From Trichocoleus desertorum NBK24 (GTDB lineage Bacteria > Cyanobacteriota > Cyanobacteriia > FACHB-46), in the NCBI RefSeq assembly GCF_030409055.1, contig NZ_CP116619.1, positions 186,001 to 250,000 of the forward strand: DNA of 64,000 nt, in the 5' to 3' direction. The first letter of the stretch is position 1. Each line of letters starts with the position of its first letter. Both the position numbers and the translations under genes were made by a program. The notes under the pieces were generated by a model. The model was not told the DNA's origin, ran no database searches, and was given only the letters and a program-made list of their open reading frames with translations. Below are positions 36,945-46,450 of the stretch, piece after piece.

Positions 36945-38669
36945 CTAAACTTCTTCAGTTACCTTGGCATCCGTAGCAGGCTTGGCAATATGCAGTAAGC
37001 GCTGCTTCAGAGTTTCTAAACCCAGCCCTTTGGTAGCGGAGATAAAGACCGCATCTGGATAAGTTTGCTGAGCAGCCGCTAGAGCCTCACTTTCCACTTG
37101 ATCTACTTTGTTAAATACCAGCAAAGTGGGACCAGAAACGGTCGGAAGATCTGCCAAAACTACTTGGACTGACTGAATATGGCTTTCCCAAGCGGGATGG
37201 GAAAGATCTACCACATGTAGAACTGCATCGGCTTCTGTCACCTCTTCCAAAGTTGCCCGGAAAGCATCCATCAGGGGTGGTGGCAGCTCATGTATAAAGC
37301 CGACCGTATCTGTGAGGAGGAGCGATCGCTGAGATTGCGTCTCTGGATCGGTGATCGCCAGCCGCCGCGTGGTGGGATCGAGGGTGGCAAACAACTGATC
37401 GGCAGTATAAACTTCCGCGTGAGTTAAGGTATTGAGCAGAGTAGACTTGCCCGCATTGGTATAACCTGCTAAGGCAACCGTAGGAATTTCGTTATGTTGA
37501 CGCTGTTGACGTAGGCGAGAACGGTGGGCTTGCAACTGGTTTACTTCCTGTTGCAGTTGATTAATTCGCCGCTGAATCGTCCGACGCTCTGTTTCTAGCT
37601 TGGTTTCTCCTGGACCTCTGGTGCCAATACCACCCCCCAGCCTAGACATCGCCTGCCCTCGGCCCCGTAGTCGCGGCAACATATATTCCAACTGGGCAAG
37701 TTCAACTTGTAATTTGCCTGCTTGCGACTGGGCGCGCTGGGCAAAAATATCCAGAATTAATTCGGTACGGTCAACCACTCGCAGGTTCATTTGGGCTTCC
37801 AAATTCCGAATCTGCGAGGCTGAAATATCGCGATCGAACACCACTAAGTTTGCGCCGATCGCTTGGGCTTTTTGGGCAATTTCATCTACTTTCCCCTGCC
37901 CCACAACTGTCTGAGGATGAGGTTGCGATCGCTTCTGAATCATAGTTTCCAAAACGGTTCCCCCAGCACTCTCGGCTAGACGAACGAGTTCTTCCAAGCC
38001 ATCTTGAAAGCGTTGAGGCGACAGATCCTCGGTCATCAACCCCACAAGCAAGATTTTATCTTGGCCATCTCCCTTTTCTTCAAACTGGAAAGCTCCATAC
38101 CCAGCGGCACGAAACTCTTTTTCCCAATCATCAACTAAATCATCAAAATCTTGCTCAGTGAGTTCTTTCAAGGAAAAAGGTGGAGAAATCTCGTAAGGCT
38201 GATCGAGATCAGGCACGAGATGCACTAAATAAGTAGACTGAATCTCACTGGAGGTTCCATTCTTAGCTTTTCCACCATTCGAGCTGGAACCGTTGGCAGT
38301 ACAAAGGGTGATTAGCGCATCTAAGCGTTGCCGAGCGGCTGCCGTGAGACTGGGAGTGTCAGGCGGATCTACTTTGAGCTGTGTCGCCAAACATCGAACT
38401 CCGCTCAAGCGTTCCGCACTGTGGCGGGGTAGTTCTTGATCTGACAGTTGGGTTTGCGCTGGTGTCCCCACTGCTACTCGCATCACCTGTCCCCGTCGAT
38501 TGAGGTAGATACAGACAGGGTGATGAATCGCGGTACTGATAGCTGCTAACTCTTGAGCTAGCTCTGGGGTACAAAAGCGATCGCTCGGTTGCCGCTGTTC
38601 GTACAACCGCTGAAGCTGCTTGAGCTGGCTGGATTTGATGCCTTGGGTATTGCCGTAGATCGTTTCGAT
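36945..38669 (-). CDS. hflX: Ribosome-associated GTPase HflX
   Basis: About 575 residues. The frame stays open and keeps family similarity upstream of the TTG at 38606, reading ETIYGNTQGIKSSQLKQLQR, the usual cyanobacterial N-terminus. The codon where the usual initiator Met falls (38669-38667) is ATC, and the only other candidates upstream are CTG or ATT, so the true start is uncertain. G motifs are GYTNAGKSTL, DTVGFIHELPP and FNKVD. The HflX glycine-rich segment GRGQAMSRLGGGIGTRGPGE is intact. HflX splits stalled ribosomes and binds the 50S subunit. Cyanobacterial HflX has an extra N-terminal domain, as here. Confidence 0.92.
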   Translation of the reverse strand: METIYGNTQGIKSSQLKQLQRLYEQRQPSDRFCTPELAQELAAISTAIHHPVCIYLNRRGQVMRVAVGTPAQTQLSDQELPRHSAERLSGVRCLATQLKVDPPDTPSLTAAARQRLDALITLCTANGSSSNGGKAKNGTSSEIQSTYLVHLVPDLDQPYEISPPFSLKELTEQDFDDLVDDWEKEFRAAGYGAFQFEEKGDGQDKILLVGLMTEDLSPQRFQDGLEELVRLAESAGGTVLETMIQKRSQPHPQTVVGQGKVDEIAQKAQAIGANLVVFDRDISASQIRNLEAQMNLRVVDRTELILDIFAQRAQSQAGKLQVELAQLEYMLPRLRGRGQAMSRLGGGIGTRGPGETKLETERRTIQRRINQLQQEVNQLQAHRSRLRQQRQHNEIPTVALAGYTNAGKSTLLNTLTHAEVYTADQLFATLDPTTRRLAITDPETQSQRSLLLTDTVGFIHELPPPLMDAFRATLEEVTEADAVLHVVDLSHPAWESHIQSVQVVLADLPTVSGPTLLVFNKVDQVESEALAAAQQTYPDAVFISATKGLGLETLKQRLLHIAKPATDAKVTEEV

Positions 38670-39177
38670 AGGTCTAACCAGAAAACTGGTTTCTGAATTC
38701 GCTGATCTATGTTTAATCTGCTTTAACTCGGACTGAATCTCTCCGGAGGGTTAACTGGTGGCTCACTGACGGACTAGCTAAACGCTCTAGAGTTATGTGT
38801 AGAGCAATACAGTAACTTGCTAAAGCGATGTTGACGAAAAGATAAACTAGTTTTGTAATTTTAACTACATATCAGTTTAATTTTTTGACAACCCTTTAGA
38901 CATAAGCACAACGGCCCTTTGGGTAGACGTGAATGTTCGCGATCGCTTCTAATCTGCTGAGTAGGTAGAACGTCCTATCTTATTAGGTATATCTAACTAA
39001 CTGCAATTATTAGAGATCTGATTAACCAATCAGAGGTTTGATTGCCTAATCAACTACTCTCTAAGTACCAAGTTTTCTCGTCTCCGCTACCGCTAAATTC
39101 CGTTACCGCTCAATCAACAGCCTTGATGCACTCTCAGTTGGCCGACTGGAGGTATGGGGTTATCTTTCAGGGGATGT
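38670..39177. other. Divergent intergenic region
   Basis: About 500 bases upstream of hflX and the MBL-fold gene, A/T-rich from 38800. It holds both promoters. The repeated CTAATCA/TGATTAG-like words near 39010-39050 are noted but not interpreted. No ORF or RNA is supported. Confidence 0.45.
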
Positions 39178-40044
39178 ATGACTGACTCAAGTACCTTAGT
39201 TTTGCCAGCTGAAAACCACAGTCCTGATATTGCGAATGGTTCCATTTTCTTTATTGGCACTGCGACTGTCATTCTCCGGTACGCTGGGTTCACTATCCTG
39301 ACCGATCCTAACTTCTTGCATCAAGGTGATCACGTTCATTTAGGATATGGGCTGCGTTCCGCACGAGTCACAAATCCCGCAATCGAGATTGAGGAGTTAC
39401 CTCCGCTCGATCTCGTCGTACTCTCCCACATGCACGAAGACCACTTCGATCGTATTGCCGAGCAAAAGCTGAACAAAACTGTTCCCATTGTCACTACCCA
39501 ACATGCCACTGAAAAGTTGCAGAAAAAGGGATTCCAAGCGACCTATGCTTTAGACACCTGGGAAACTATAACCATAAAGAAAGGAGGGGTGCAGCTCCGC
39601 ATCAGTGCCATGCCCGGAAGACATGGGCCTGGAGCTTTAGCTACTTTACTCCCTCCGGTGATGGGTAGCTTATTAGAGTTCCAAAATAGCGCTAGGGAGC
39701 CTCTGTTTCGCCTCTATATTACGGGTGACACATTGGTTTATGAGGAAATTAAAGAAATCCCGAAACGTCATCCTCAAATTGATTTAGCATTGCTGCATTT
39801 GGGCGGCACCAAAGCATTTGGTGTGTTACTCACAATGGATGGTAAGCAAGGCGTAGAAATGGTGCGATTAATTGCCCCCAAAACTGCCATCCCCATCCAC
39901 TACAACGACTACACCGTCTTCAAATCTCCCTTAGAAGAATTCCAGCAGGCGATCGCTGCCGCAGGACTAGACACCCAAATCGAATATCTCAGCCACGGTG
40001 ATACTTACCAATTCGCAGTGCCCGCTAACCGTCACTCCGGCTGA
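39178..40044 (+). CDS. Metallo-beta-lactamase-fold hydrolase (UPF0173/UlaG-like)
   Basis: 288 residues from the ATG at 39178, which has AGGGG five bases upstream; an ATG at 39154 has its GGAGG too close. The metal site HxHxDH reads LSHMHEDHFD. Further His ligands are in GRHGPG and IPIHYNDY, and an Asp is in YITGDTLV. The N-terminal IGTATVILRYAGFTILTDP is typical of UlaG/YtnP-like members acting on phosphorylated or lactone substrates. Substrate is unknown. The Rieske oxygenase gene follows after 82 bp, so the two may be linked. Confidence 0.85.
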   Translation: MTDSSTLVLPAENHSPDIANGSIFFIGTATVILRYAGFTILTDPNFLHQGDHVHLGYGLRSARVTNPAIEIEELPPLDLVVLSHMHEDHFDRIAEQKLNKTVPIVTTQHATEKLQKKGFQATYALDTWETITIKKGGVQLRISAMPGRHGPGALATLLPPVMGSLLEFQNSAREPLFRLYITGDTLVYEEIKEIPKRHPQIDLALLHLGGTKAFGVLLTMDGKQGVEMVRLIAPKTAIPIHYNDYTVFKSPLEEFQQAIAAAGLDTQIEYLSHGDTYQFAVPANRHSG

Positions 40045-40126
40045 AGCGCTACAGTCATCCCCAGTCACGCTCAAAACTTCTTAACATAGAAGTTAAGTGC
40101 TAGGGAACCGTGTGAAAAGGAAAGAT

Positions 40127-41638
40127 ATGGAGACAACCCCAAGAGTGTTGCTGGATGCGTCTTTGGCTCAAACGCAGGCGATCGCAGATCCAGAATTAGC
40201 AGGCAATAGCCCTGGAAAGCCAGAAAACAAAGGGCTAGAGCAGCGGGATCATGAAGTTAACGAACTCTCCCCAGGTGGCCCTGATCCGTCCCGGTTTGAC
40301 CCCAAAGAAGCCTGGTATCCGGTGTTCTATGTAGAAGATTTGGATAAGACCAAGCCCGCTCGATTCACCTTGCTAGAAACCGATCTCGTCATTTGGTGGG
40401 AGCAATCGACAGAAGTTTGGCGAGTTTTAGAAGATAAATGTCCCCATCGCTTAGCCCCCCTTTCTGAAGGCAGAATTGCTGAGGATGGCTTGCTAGAGTG
40501 CCCCTATCATGGCTGGGCTTTCTCTGGAACGGGTGATTGCGATCGCATTCCGCAACAAGCAGCGAGCGGCACAGCAGAAACTTCGCAGCGCGCCTGTGTA
40601 ACCGCGTTTCCAGCCACAGTGCGCCAGGGATTATTGTTTGTTTATCCTGGCAAACCAGAAAACGCCGCCAAAACCTCAGTGCCCATCGTAGAACCCATAG
40701 AAACCTTAGATGGCTGGGTTTGCCTCAATACCTTTCGGGACTTACCCTACGACGCGCTGACCCTGCTAGAAAATGTACTAGATGCTAGCCATGTGCCTTA
40801 CACTCACCATCGCTCTGTGGGGAATCGCGCTAATGCCTCCACTGTAGACCTAGAGATTGTAGAATCTGGCAAACAAGGCTTCCAAGGGCTGTGGGAAGAA
40901 GGCCCCCGCAAAGGCACCTTAGGCCGCCAAGACACCACATTCATTGCCCCAGGGTTGATGTGGCACGATCTGACTTCCAAGCAATTCGGCAGAACGCTGA
41001 CTGTGGTTTATGCCACTCCAATCCGCAAAGGAGAATGTCGGCTCTTTGCCCGGTTTCCGTTTAAGTTCTCCTCCAAGTTGCCCAGCTTCTTCATCCGCCT
41101 GACCCCTCGCTGGTATTCTCACCTGGGGCAGAATAACGTGCTAGAAGATGACCAAGTTTTTCTGCACCACCAAGAACGCTATCTAGAGCAGGCAGGCGGA
41201 AGCGCTAACTTTGCCAAGGCATTTTATTTACCCACCAGAGCCGATCGCTTTGTCTCAGCTCTGCGGCAATGGGTGAACCGATACAGCGCTGATCCGTTTC
41301 CAGGTGCGAAGCTGCCCCCCGCATTATCGAAAGAACAACTACTCGATCGCTATTATTCTCACACCATCAAGTGCGCTAGTTGCAGTGCCGCCCTGACTCG
41401 ATTACAACGCATTAGGTTAGCTTGTCTGATCTTGGCAGCGATCGCTTGGACCCTTGCCCCCTTACTGGCAGTTTCCTTGGGGAACGCGGCTGAGGTAGGG
41501 GTCGTAGGAGTTGCGATCGCCAGCTTAGTCAGTGGAACAGCTTGGCTAGGCTTAGGTAGACTAGAGCAACAGTTTTACCGAGGGCGAGAAACACCACTTC
41601 GCAACTTACCTGAGAAAAAGCGGCGTGAGAAAAAATAG
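40127..41638 (+). CDS. Rieske oxygenase, pheophorbide a oxygenase (PaO/Lls1)-like
   Basis: 503 residues from the ATG at 40127 with AAGGAA upstream. The Rieske 2Fe-2S ligands are CPHR and CPYHGW (residues about 105-130). The mononuclear iron site is around ENVLDASHVPYTHH. The PaO domain follows. A C-terminal CxxC (KCASCSAAL) and two membrane helices (about 430-480) complete the layout of the chloroplast PaO/Lls1/Tic55 group. Plant relatives open the chlorophyll macrocycle or act at the inner envelope. In cyanobacteria the substrate is not settled. It is membrane-bound and needs ferredoxin. Confidence 0.9.
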   Translation: METTPRVLLDASLAQTQAIADPELAGNSPGKPENKGLEQRDHEVNELSPGGPDPSRFDPKEAWYPVFYVEDLDKTKPARFTLLETDLVIWWEQSTEVWRVLEDKCPHRLAPLSEGRIAEDGLLECPYHGWAFSGTGDCDRIPQQAASGTAETSQRACVTAFPATVRQGLLFVYPGKPENAAKTSVPIVEPIETLDGWVCLNTFRDLPYDALTLLENVLDASHVPYTHHRSVGNRANASTVDLEIVESGKQGFQGLWEEGPRKGTLGRQDTTFIAPGLMWHDLTSKQFGRTLTVVYATPIRKGECRLFARFPFKFSSKLPSFFIRLTPRWYSHLGQNNVLEDDQVFLHHQERYLEQAGGSANFAKAFYLPTRADRFVSALRQWVNRYSADPFPGAKLPPALSKEQLLDRYYSHTIKCASCSAALTRLQRIRLACLILAAIAWTLAPLLAVSLGNAAEVGVVGVAIASLVSGTAWLGLGRLEQQFYRGRETPLRNLPEKKRREKK

Positions 41639-41681
41639 TCTCAAGTCATAATCAGGCTGTGATCGCAGTTCTTGATCAAAC

Positions 41682-41730
41682 AAAAAAGCGATCGCTGGCA
41701 ATTTCCCTAGGCGATCGCTTTTTTGTTTTT
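41682..41730. terminator. Bidirectional HIP1 terminator
   Basis: AAAAAAGCGATCGC (41682-41695) and GCGATCGCTTTTTT (41711-41724) are perfect complements, with A run and T run on opposite sides. It fits both the Rieske gene and glgX, which converge here. Confidence 0.85.
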
Positions 41731-41761
41731 AGGTGCTGTTGTCTACATCAAGTTCTAGTCA

Positions 41762-43891
41762 CTAGTCGAGTAGACGCAGAACTACACTTGAGCGAGCATT
41801 GACAGGTATTTGCTGTTCTCCATTGAAGATAGTTTCATCTTGAATGAAGCGCGGTTCTTTGGTATCAATGATCAACTGCCACTGTCTCTCTTTAAATGCA
41901 TCAGGCAGGGTAAATTCAATCATCTCATAGTGAGCATTGAAGAAGAGAATGAAGCTGTCATCACTAACACGCTGCCCTTGCGGTCCTGGGCTAGGAATCT
42001 GCCGTCCGTCCAAGAACATTCCGATCGCCTTAGCATAGCCAATCTCCCACTGCTCGTCACCCATCTCGCTGCCATCCGGGTTAAACCAAACGATATCACT
42101 CACTCCAGCTCCGTGAATGGCCTGTCCTTGGAACCATTTGCGTCGCCGGAATACCGGATGTTGCCGCCGGAAATAGATCAACTCCCGTGCAAAATCCAAA
42201 AGGTTTTCGTTCTTTTCTTGTAAGTCCCAGTTGATCCAAGAAATTTCACTGTCTTGGCAATAGGCGTTATTGTTTCCTTGCTGGGTTCGGCCTAACTCAT
42301 CTCCTGCCAACATCATCGGGATACCCTGGGAGAGCATCAGCGTTAATAAGAAGTTCCGCCGTTGCTGTTCTCGTAACTGCAACACTTCGGGATCATCCGT
42401 TGCTCCTTCTGCCCCACAGTTCCAAGAACGATTGTGGCTCTCTCCATCTTGGCTGTTCTCGCCATTGCCTTCATTGTGCTTGTCGTTATAGCTCACCAAA
42501 TCGTTGAGCGAAAAACCATCATGAGCGGTAATAAAGTTGATGCTGGCGTTAGGTCTGCGACCATTAAACTGGAAGTATAAATCTGGACTACCAGTCAAAC
42601 GGTAAGCAAACTCCCCTAAAGTCCTGTCTTCTCCGCGCCAGAAGTCTCGCACCGTGTCACGATATTTTCCATTCCACTCAGACCACAGCACTGGGAAGTT
42701 ACCCACCTGGTAACCACCATCCCCAATATCCCAAGGCTCTGCAATTAGCTTCACATCAGCCAATACGGGATCTTGGTGAATAATATCAAAAAAGGCTGCT
42801 AGACTGTTCACTTCATACAGTTCTCTCGCCAAAGCAGAAGCCAAGTCAAAGCGGAAACCGTCTACATGCATCTCCAGCACCCAGTAGCGCAAGCTATCCA
42901 TGATCAGCTTTAGCACTTGGGGGTGGCCCACATACAAGGAATTACCACAGCCGGTAAAGTCCATGTAGTAGCGCTTATCATCATCCACTAGGCGGTAATA
43001 GATGCTGTTGTCGATGCCGCGTAGAGATAGAGTTGGGCCGAGATGATTTCCTTCTCCGGTGTGGTTGTAGACCACATCCAAAATAACCTCAATACCAGCG
43101 CGGTGCAGTGCTTTCACCATCTCTTTGAATTCATTCACTTGCTGCCCCAGACTGCCACCAGCACTGTAGTCAGAGTGGGGAGCAAAGTAGTTGACCGAGT
43201 CGTAACCCCAGTAGTTCTTTAAGCCCTTGTCTGCCAAGTGGCCCGGATATGCGAGGAAATGATGCACAGGCATTAACTCAACTGCACTAATTCCCAATCG
43301 CTGCAAATGCTCGATCGCGGCAGGGTGAGCCATGCCAGCATAGGTACCGCGCAATTCCTCTGGGATCTCTGGATGTAGCTTAGTAAAGCCCTTGACATGA
43401 GTTTCATAAATAATGGTTTCGTGCCAAGGAGTTCGCAGCAGGCGATCGCCTTCCCAATCGAAAGATTCATCAACCACCACTGACTTGGGGATCAAATGGG
43501 CACTGTCTAACTCGGAAAAGGAGAGATCCGCATCTGGAGAATCCCAAGAGTAGCCAAACAGTTCAGGACCATTACCAATGTCGCCATCGATCGCCTTTGC
43601 ATAAGGATCGATTAACAGTTTGTTGGGGTTGAAGCGATGTCCCTCGTGGGGAGAGTAGGGACCGTGGACTCGGAAGCCATAACGCTGGCCAGGACCAATA
43701 CCAGGGACATATCCGTGCCAGACGAAGTTGCTCACTTCTGTCAATTGTAGGCGAGTTTCCTTGTCATCACGATCGAATAAACACAACTCCACTCCAGTGG
43801 CATTTTCTGAGAACAAGGCAAAGTTAGTTCCTTTTCCATCCCAATAAGAACCGAGGGGATAAACTTGTCCTGGCCAAAGCGCTAGATACAT
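41762..43891 (-). CDS. glgX: Glycogen debranching enzyme GlgX (isoamylase type)
   Basis: 709 residues from the ATG at 43891 (YLALWPGQVYPLGSYWDG is the usual N-terminus); the open frame to 43963 adds 24 residues without similarity. An N-terminal CBM48 domain precedes the GH13 barrel. The four conserved regions are visible: DVVYNHT, DGFRFDLAS with the nucleophile Asp, IAEPWDIG with the acid Glu, and FITAHDGFSLNDL. It cleaves alpha-1,6 branches of glycogen trimmed by phosphorylase. It is monocistronic. Confidence 0.96.
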   Translation of the reverse strand: MYLALWPGQVYPLGSYWDGKGTNFALFSENATGVELCLFDRDDKETRLQLTEVSNFVWHGYVPGIGPGQRYGFRVHGPYSPHEGHRFNPNKLLIDPYAKAIDGDIGNGPELFGYSWDSPDADLSFSELDSAHLIPKSVVVDESFDWEGDRLLRTPWHETIIYETHVKGFTKLHPEIPEELRGTYAGMAHPAAIEHLQRLGISAVELMPVHHFLAYPGHLADKGLKNYWGYDSVNYFAPHSDYSAGGSLGQQVNEFKEMVKALHRAGIEVILDVVYNHTGEGNHLGPTLSLRGIDNSIYYRLVDDDKRYYMDFTGCGNSLYVGHPQVLKLIMDSLRYWVLEMHVDGFRFDLASALARELYEVNSLAAFFDIIHQDPVLADVKLIAEPWDIGDGGYQVGNFPVLWSEWNGKYRDTVRDFWRGEDRTLGEFAYRLTGSPDLYFQFNGRRPNASINFITAHDGFSLNDLVSYNDKHNEGNGENSQDGESHNRSWNCGAEGATDDPEVLQLREQQRRNFLLTLMLSQGIPMMLAGDELGRTQQGNNNAYCQDSEISWINWDLQEKNENLLDFARELIYFRRQHPVFRRRKWFQGQAIHGAGVSDIVWFNPDGSEMGDEQWEIGYAKAIGMFLDGRQIPSPGPQGQRVSDDSFILFFNAHYEMIEFTLPDAFKERQWQLIIDTKEPRFIQDETIFNGEQQIPVNARSSVVLRLLD

Positions 43892-44256
43892 AACAGAGGA
43901 TTTTAGGGGGTAAAAATCAGTGAAAACAAAAATGACTAAATTGCACCTAATCGGTAGATGCAATTCAGGGGGCTGTTGTGTTTACTAAAACGAACTAAAG
44001 CTTATCTTTACAGCTTTAATAGCAATGTTCAATTGGCTGAACGTTCGATTGGCTGAACCACACCCTCTCCATAGGGGCAGGTTTTGTTGCCTGTCCCTTA
44101 GCCATGCAGGGCACTACACTCGCTCTGCTCCTTCTTTCAATCACAACAGGGTCAACAGTTTTGGAAGCTATTTGAAGAAAATAGCCGAGAAAAGTAGATT
44201 ATGGCATCTACCGCAAGGACAATCTTTGGCATCATGGGTCGGCGTAGTGCAGACTA
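43892..44256. other. Intergenic region upstream of glgX
   Basis: About 365 bases containing the glgX promoter and the inverted repeat AGGGGCAGG/CCTGTCCCT at 44073-44099. That repeat resembles the TGTAGGGGC elements elsewhere. Nothing else was recognised. Confidence 0.45.
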
Positions 44257-44445
44257 CTAACCCTTACCTCTCAGGAACCTAGAACGTGATAACTGAGCTT
44301 CTAAGTAAGGACAGTCTTCACAACGGAGCTTCTGACCTGGATGGTCGCAATGGCAAGGAAGAGCTGAGGCATCGATCTCTGAGCTTTGATGCAATCGGTG
44401 GGTAACTGTAGTCTGCAATAACAAAATAATATCTTGGGCGAGCAT
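44257..44445 (-). CDS. Small Cys-rich protein, possible zinc ribbon
   Basis: 62 residues. A helical N-terminus (AQDIILLLQTTVTHRLHQ) is followed by CHCDHPGQKLRCEDCPYLE, giving a CxC...CxxC set that could bind zinc. No Shine-Dalgarno is evident and no family was recognised, but the Cys pattern and helix argue against a chance frame. Confidence 0.45.
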   Translation of the reverse strand: MLAQDIILLLQTTVTHRLHQSSEIDASALPCHCDHPGQKLRCEDCPYLEAQLSRSRFLRGKG

Positions 44446-44690
44446 AAAACAGTTTCTAATTTAGTAAAAGAATTTATTAGTTCAGATTTTTAGTTTAATA
44501 AGTAAGAGCTTAAATAGCGTCTAGCTGAGGAATGACCTCGCCTCTATCCTCTGTAGAGTGCCTCTGTAGAATGCGATCGCTGGCACTAGTTGAGTTTATT
44601 CACTAAACTTCATAAAAGTAGAATATTAATAAGGCAGCTCCACCTTTTGTGAGGGGTTGCTGAGTTCAGTTCATTTTTAGGCAGCTTCTC

Positions 44691-45602
44691 ATGGCAGTTC
44701 GGAAGGATACAATTTTTGAGCGATTTTTGTCGCCTGTACTACAGCTATTTATTGATCGAGACGGCTTAGAACAGTTTTATGACAGCATTAACTGGGAGAC
44801 CGAGGGCGATCGCTTCCGCAACCCTAGCTTGGTATATCCCGCCTACTACAGCACTCAGAATTTTCATGGGATTGAAAAAGGCTACCTGAACCCACGAGCG
44901 GCTGTATCCTATGATCCCATCACTCAATATGTCTTGCTGCCTAACGAAACCTTAATTCGGCAAGCTGCGATCGAGGCTGTGCGAGGTAAACCAAGACGAA
45001 TTTTAGATTTAGGCTGCGGGACTGGGTCAACCACTTTATTGCTCAAGCAAGCGTTTCCCGATGCTGAAGTGATTGGTTTGGATTTCTCGCCTTACATGTT
45101 GTTCATGGCAGATTACAAAGCTAAACAAGCTGGATTAAAGATCAAGTTTATGCACGCCAATGCTGAGCATACGGGCTTGGCTGATGCCTCTTTTGATTTA
45201 GTCACCGCTTCCCTGCTCTTTCATGAAACTCCTCCCGCCGTCTCACGAGCCATTTTGCGGGAAGCCGCACGATTGCTTCAGCCTGGTGGAGAAGTTTTGA
45301 TTCTAGATGGCAACCAGGAAACGCTGCGGCAAACCGAATGGTTGACCCAAATCTTTGAAGAACCTTACATCCAAGCTTATGCAACCGGAAATTTGGATGC
45401 TTGGATGGGGGCAGCGGGGTTTGGAGCTGTAAGCACACAAGAACTCTGGTGGATTCACCAAATTACTGGGGGAGTTAAGCCACTTCCTGGACAAGACCCT
45501 GGCTCTGTCAGAGCCCATCCCAACTCTGTTAGGATTGATGACTCTGTTCTCCCTGATTCTGTCCTCCCTGATCCAGAGTTCCCCGCTCCCGCGTTTGAGT
45601 AA
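44691..45602 (+). CDS. Class I SAM-dependent methyltransferase
   Basis: 303 residues. The SAM motif I is ILDLGCGTGSTTLLLKQAF (about 104-122), with motif II around DAEVIGLDFSPYML and motif post-I HANAEHTGLADASFDLV. An N-terminal 90-residue segment (ERFLSPVLQLFIDRDGLEQF) is specific to a cyanobacterial subgroup. The C-terminus is Pro/Asp-rich and repetitive (DDSVLPDSVLPDPEFPAPAF). The substrate is unknown. The HAD gene follows after 6 bp, so the two form an operon. Confidence 0.87.
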   Translation: MAVRKDTIFERFLSPVLQLFIDRDGLEQFYDSINWETEGDRFRNPSLVYPAYYSTQNFHGIEKGYLNPRAAVSYDPITQYVLLPNETLIRQAAIEAVRGKPRRILDLGCGTGSTTLLLKQAFPDAEVIGLDFSPYMLFMADYKAKQAGLKIKFMHANAEHTGLADASFDLVTASLLFHETPPAVSRAILREAARLLQPGGEVLILDGNQETLRQTEWLTQIFEEPYIQAYATGNLDAWMGAAGFGAVSTQELWWIHQITGGVKPLPGQDPGSVRAHPNSVRIDDSVLPDSVLPDPEFPAPAFE

Positions 45603-45608
45603 GCAAGT

Positions 45609-46328
45609 ATGGTTTTGAAGGCAGTTTTATTTGATTTTAATGGCGTCATTATCAATGATGAAGCGATTCATGAGCGACTGATTGAGCAGCTTCTGATTGA
45701 AGAAAATCTGCGGCTGAACTCTGGAGAGTTTGCTCGCGTTTGCCTGGGGCGTAGCGATCGCGCTTGTCTAACCGAACTGCTAGCGAGTCGGGGGCGAGTT
45801 GCCACAGAAGACTACCTGATGGACTTGATGCAGCGCAAAGCCCGCGCCTATCAACGTGAGCTAGACACAATCGAAAAGCTGCCTATTTACCTTGGCTTAA
45901 CTGATTTAATGTTTAATCTGCGTGCTGCTCAATTAAAGCTGGCTGTGGTGAGTGGAGCCTTACGCAGCGGAATTGAACTGGTGTTAGAAAAAGCGCAACT
46001 GGCTGCTTATTTTCAGGTGATTGTGGCGGGCGATGATATTGTCACGAGCAAACCAGAACCAGACGGTTACTTGCTGGCGGTCGAGCGTCTGAATCAGCAA
46101 TTTCTAGATCTGAATCTCCAACCTTCAGAATGCCTCGCGATCGAGGATACTCCCGCAGGGATTCAGGCAGCAAAACGGGCTGGAATTCCCGTGGTTGGGG
46201 TAGCCAATACTTATCCGTTTCATATGATGCAGCGGCAGGCAAATTGGGCGGTGGATTACCTCTCTGATCTAGAACTCGATCGCGTTCAAGCCGTCTATGC
46301 CAAATCCCCCGTACCTCAAGCATCGTAA
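45609..46328 (+). CDS. HAD-superfamily hydrolase, beta-PGM-like, DxN variant
   Basis: 239 residues with the cap domain of the phosphoglycolate phosphatase/beta-phosphoglucomutase branch. Motif I reads FDFNGVIINDE: nucleophile Asp9 is present, but the general acid/base Asp at +2 is replaced by Asn11. Motif II is VVSGA (Ser), motif III Lys is in TSKPEPDGY, and motif IV IEDTPAGI. The Asn substitution would weaken ordinary phosphatase chemistry, so the substrate or reaction may differ. It is probably co-transcribed with the methyltransferase six bases upstream. Confidence 0.85.
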   Translation: MVLKAVLFDFNGVIINDEAIHERLIEQLLIEENLRLNSGEFARVCLGRSDRACLTELLASRGRVATEDYLMDLMQRKARAYQRELDTIEKLPIYLGLTDLMFNLRAAQLKLAVVSGALRSGIELVLEKAQLAAYFQVIVAGDDIVTSKPEPDGYLLAVERLNQQFLDLNLQPSECLAIEDTPAGIQAAKRAGIPVVGVANTYPFHMMQRQANWAVDYLSDLELDRVQAVYAKSPVPQAS

Positions 46329-46450
46329 TACTTCTCAGTGCTGCGAACTGGAGCGTAAAGATTTACACAGTCTTAATTCTGTTTTTCCGTGATTTCATCA
46401 ATTAGGAGTTTTTCTGGGCATAACATTGAGGAGTTGTAATTGAGACTGTT

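Noticed and set aside
40075-40094. Terminator after the MBL-fold gene
   Set aside because: AACTTCT-N6-AGAAGTT is a perfect short stem but lacks a T run and is A/T-rich; too weak to call.
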